The notes below the pieces were generated by a model. It saw only the letters and a list, made by a program, of their open reading frames with translations. It was not told the origin of the DNA and made no database searches. Shown here piece by piece: positions 12,445 through 12,612 of a DNA stretch of 12,612 bases. Source of the DNA: Promethearchaeota archaeon (GTDB taxonomy: Archaea > Asgardarchaeota > Lokiarchaeia > Sigynarchaeales > SOKP01); contig JAUXAJ010000139.1 in the NCBI GenBank assembly GCA_030620005.1, forward strand, positions 1-12,612, in the 5' to 3' direction. The position numbers and the translations under genes are program-made. The stretch's first letter is position 1. Each line of letters starts with the position of its first letter.

Positions 12445-12612
12445 CTTTCTTTTCTCGGAAAGAAAAGAGATCCATGAAAGGTTAAAAGACGATAAGGAAG
12501 CACTTAGGTCTTACAAGTACAAGACGGAAAAGCAATATAAAGAAGAGTTTCCGTTTTTAAAAGAAGCAGATTCAATAGCTTTACAATCCTCAAGAGAACA
12601 CTTGCTTGAGGC
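12428..12612 (+). pseudogene. tnpB: headless tnpB (IS200/IS605 OrfB) fragment, runs off the window
   Basis: The frame is open from a TAG at 12368-12370 to the window end. It reads SERKEIHERLKDDKEALRSY, then KTEKQYKEEFPFLKEADSIA and LQSSREHLLEA. The KEEFPFLKEADSIALQ block is a recognisable N-terminal segment of TnpB, the RNA-guided nuclease carried by these elements. The start expected about 25-30 residues earlier (the KFRLYP...F...R segment) is absent: upstream DNA in all three frames is AT-rich spacer or hairpin, and there is no ATG/GTG/TTG in this frame. The gene is therefore probably a 5'-truncated remnant; the C-terminal RuvC part is outside the window. The coordinates give only the confidently tnpB-like part of the frame. 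Confidence 0.6.

Noticed and set aside
1..12612. tRNA, rRNA, CRISPR array or riboswitch
   Set aside because: No T-loop (GTTCGAAT-type) with matching acceptor stems, no regularly spaced identical repeats and no recognisable riboswitch core was seen on reading; a covariance-model scan would be needed to exclude small RNAs.

Overview
The window looks like chromosomal DNA from an AT-rich archaeon, and an Asgard (Lokiarchaeia-like) lineage fits best. This is inferred, not proven. The grounds are TATA-like boxes with strong GGTGA/GAGGTG ribosome binding sites, frequent GTG/TTG starts, an ADP-forming acyl-CoA synthetase alpha-type protein, a stand-alone roadblock/LC7 protein, and a membrane protein with an eight-cysteine RING/Ssl1-like tail. 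There is no rRNA, tRNA, CRISPR array or recognisable defence island.

Layout. 1-3100 (+): an acyl-CoA dehydrogenase, then a stand-alone CoA-binding/acyl-CoA synthetase (NDP-forming) alpha-like protein. 3137-4510 (-): a polytopic membrane protein with a cytosolic zinc-finger tail, preceded by a possible 34-residue ORF. 4643-5407 (+): a VapBC-type toxin-antitoxin pair. 5408-5865: a long, very AT-rich non-coding stretch holding two copies of a ~70-bp repeat exactly 180 bp apart. 5866-8558 (+): an operon of etfB, a ferredoxin-fused etfA and a NUDIX CoA pyrophosphatase. 8601-9246 (-): two tandem paralogous mini zinc-ribbon genes (69 and 59 aa) and a possible 49-aa gene. 9499-10203 (-): an N-formylglutamate amidohydrolase-like protein. 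10295-10597 (-): a 100-aa protein with a Lys/Asp repeat head. 10863-12354 (+): a small winged-helix protein, a glyoxalase II-like metallo-beta-lactamase-fold hydrolase and a roadblock/LC7 protein. 12371-12612 (+): a tnpB-like (IS200/IS605 OrfB) reading frame that lacks its normal N-terminus and runs off the window, overlapping an IS605-type hairpin.

How the genes fit together. The metabolic theme is acyl-CoA redox chemistry. The dehydrogenase and the ETF would exchange electrons. The EtfB sequence resembles the electron-bifurcating class, and the 2[4Fe-4S] domain fused to EtfA offers a built-in ferredoxin wire, as in CarE/LctC-type ETFs. The synthetase alpha-like protein and the CoA pyrophosphatase also act on CoA compounds. 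The other genes are accessory: a toxin-antitoxin pair, small zinc-binding proteins, a likely regulator, a GTPase-partner-type roadblock protein and a mobile-element remnant. No clearly new multi-gene system is proven. The best candidates for novelty are the mini zinc-ribbon cluster, the membrane protein with the zinc tail, the repeat array before etfBA, and the headless tnpB.
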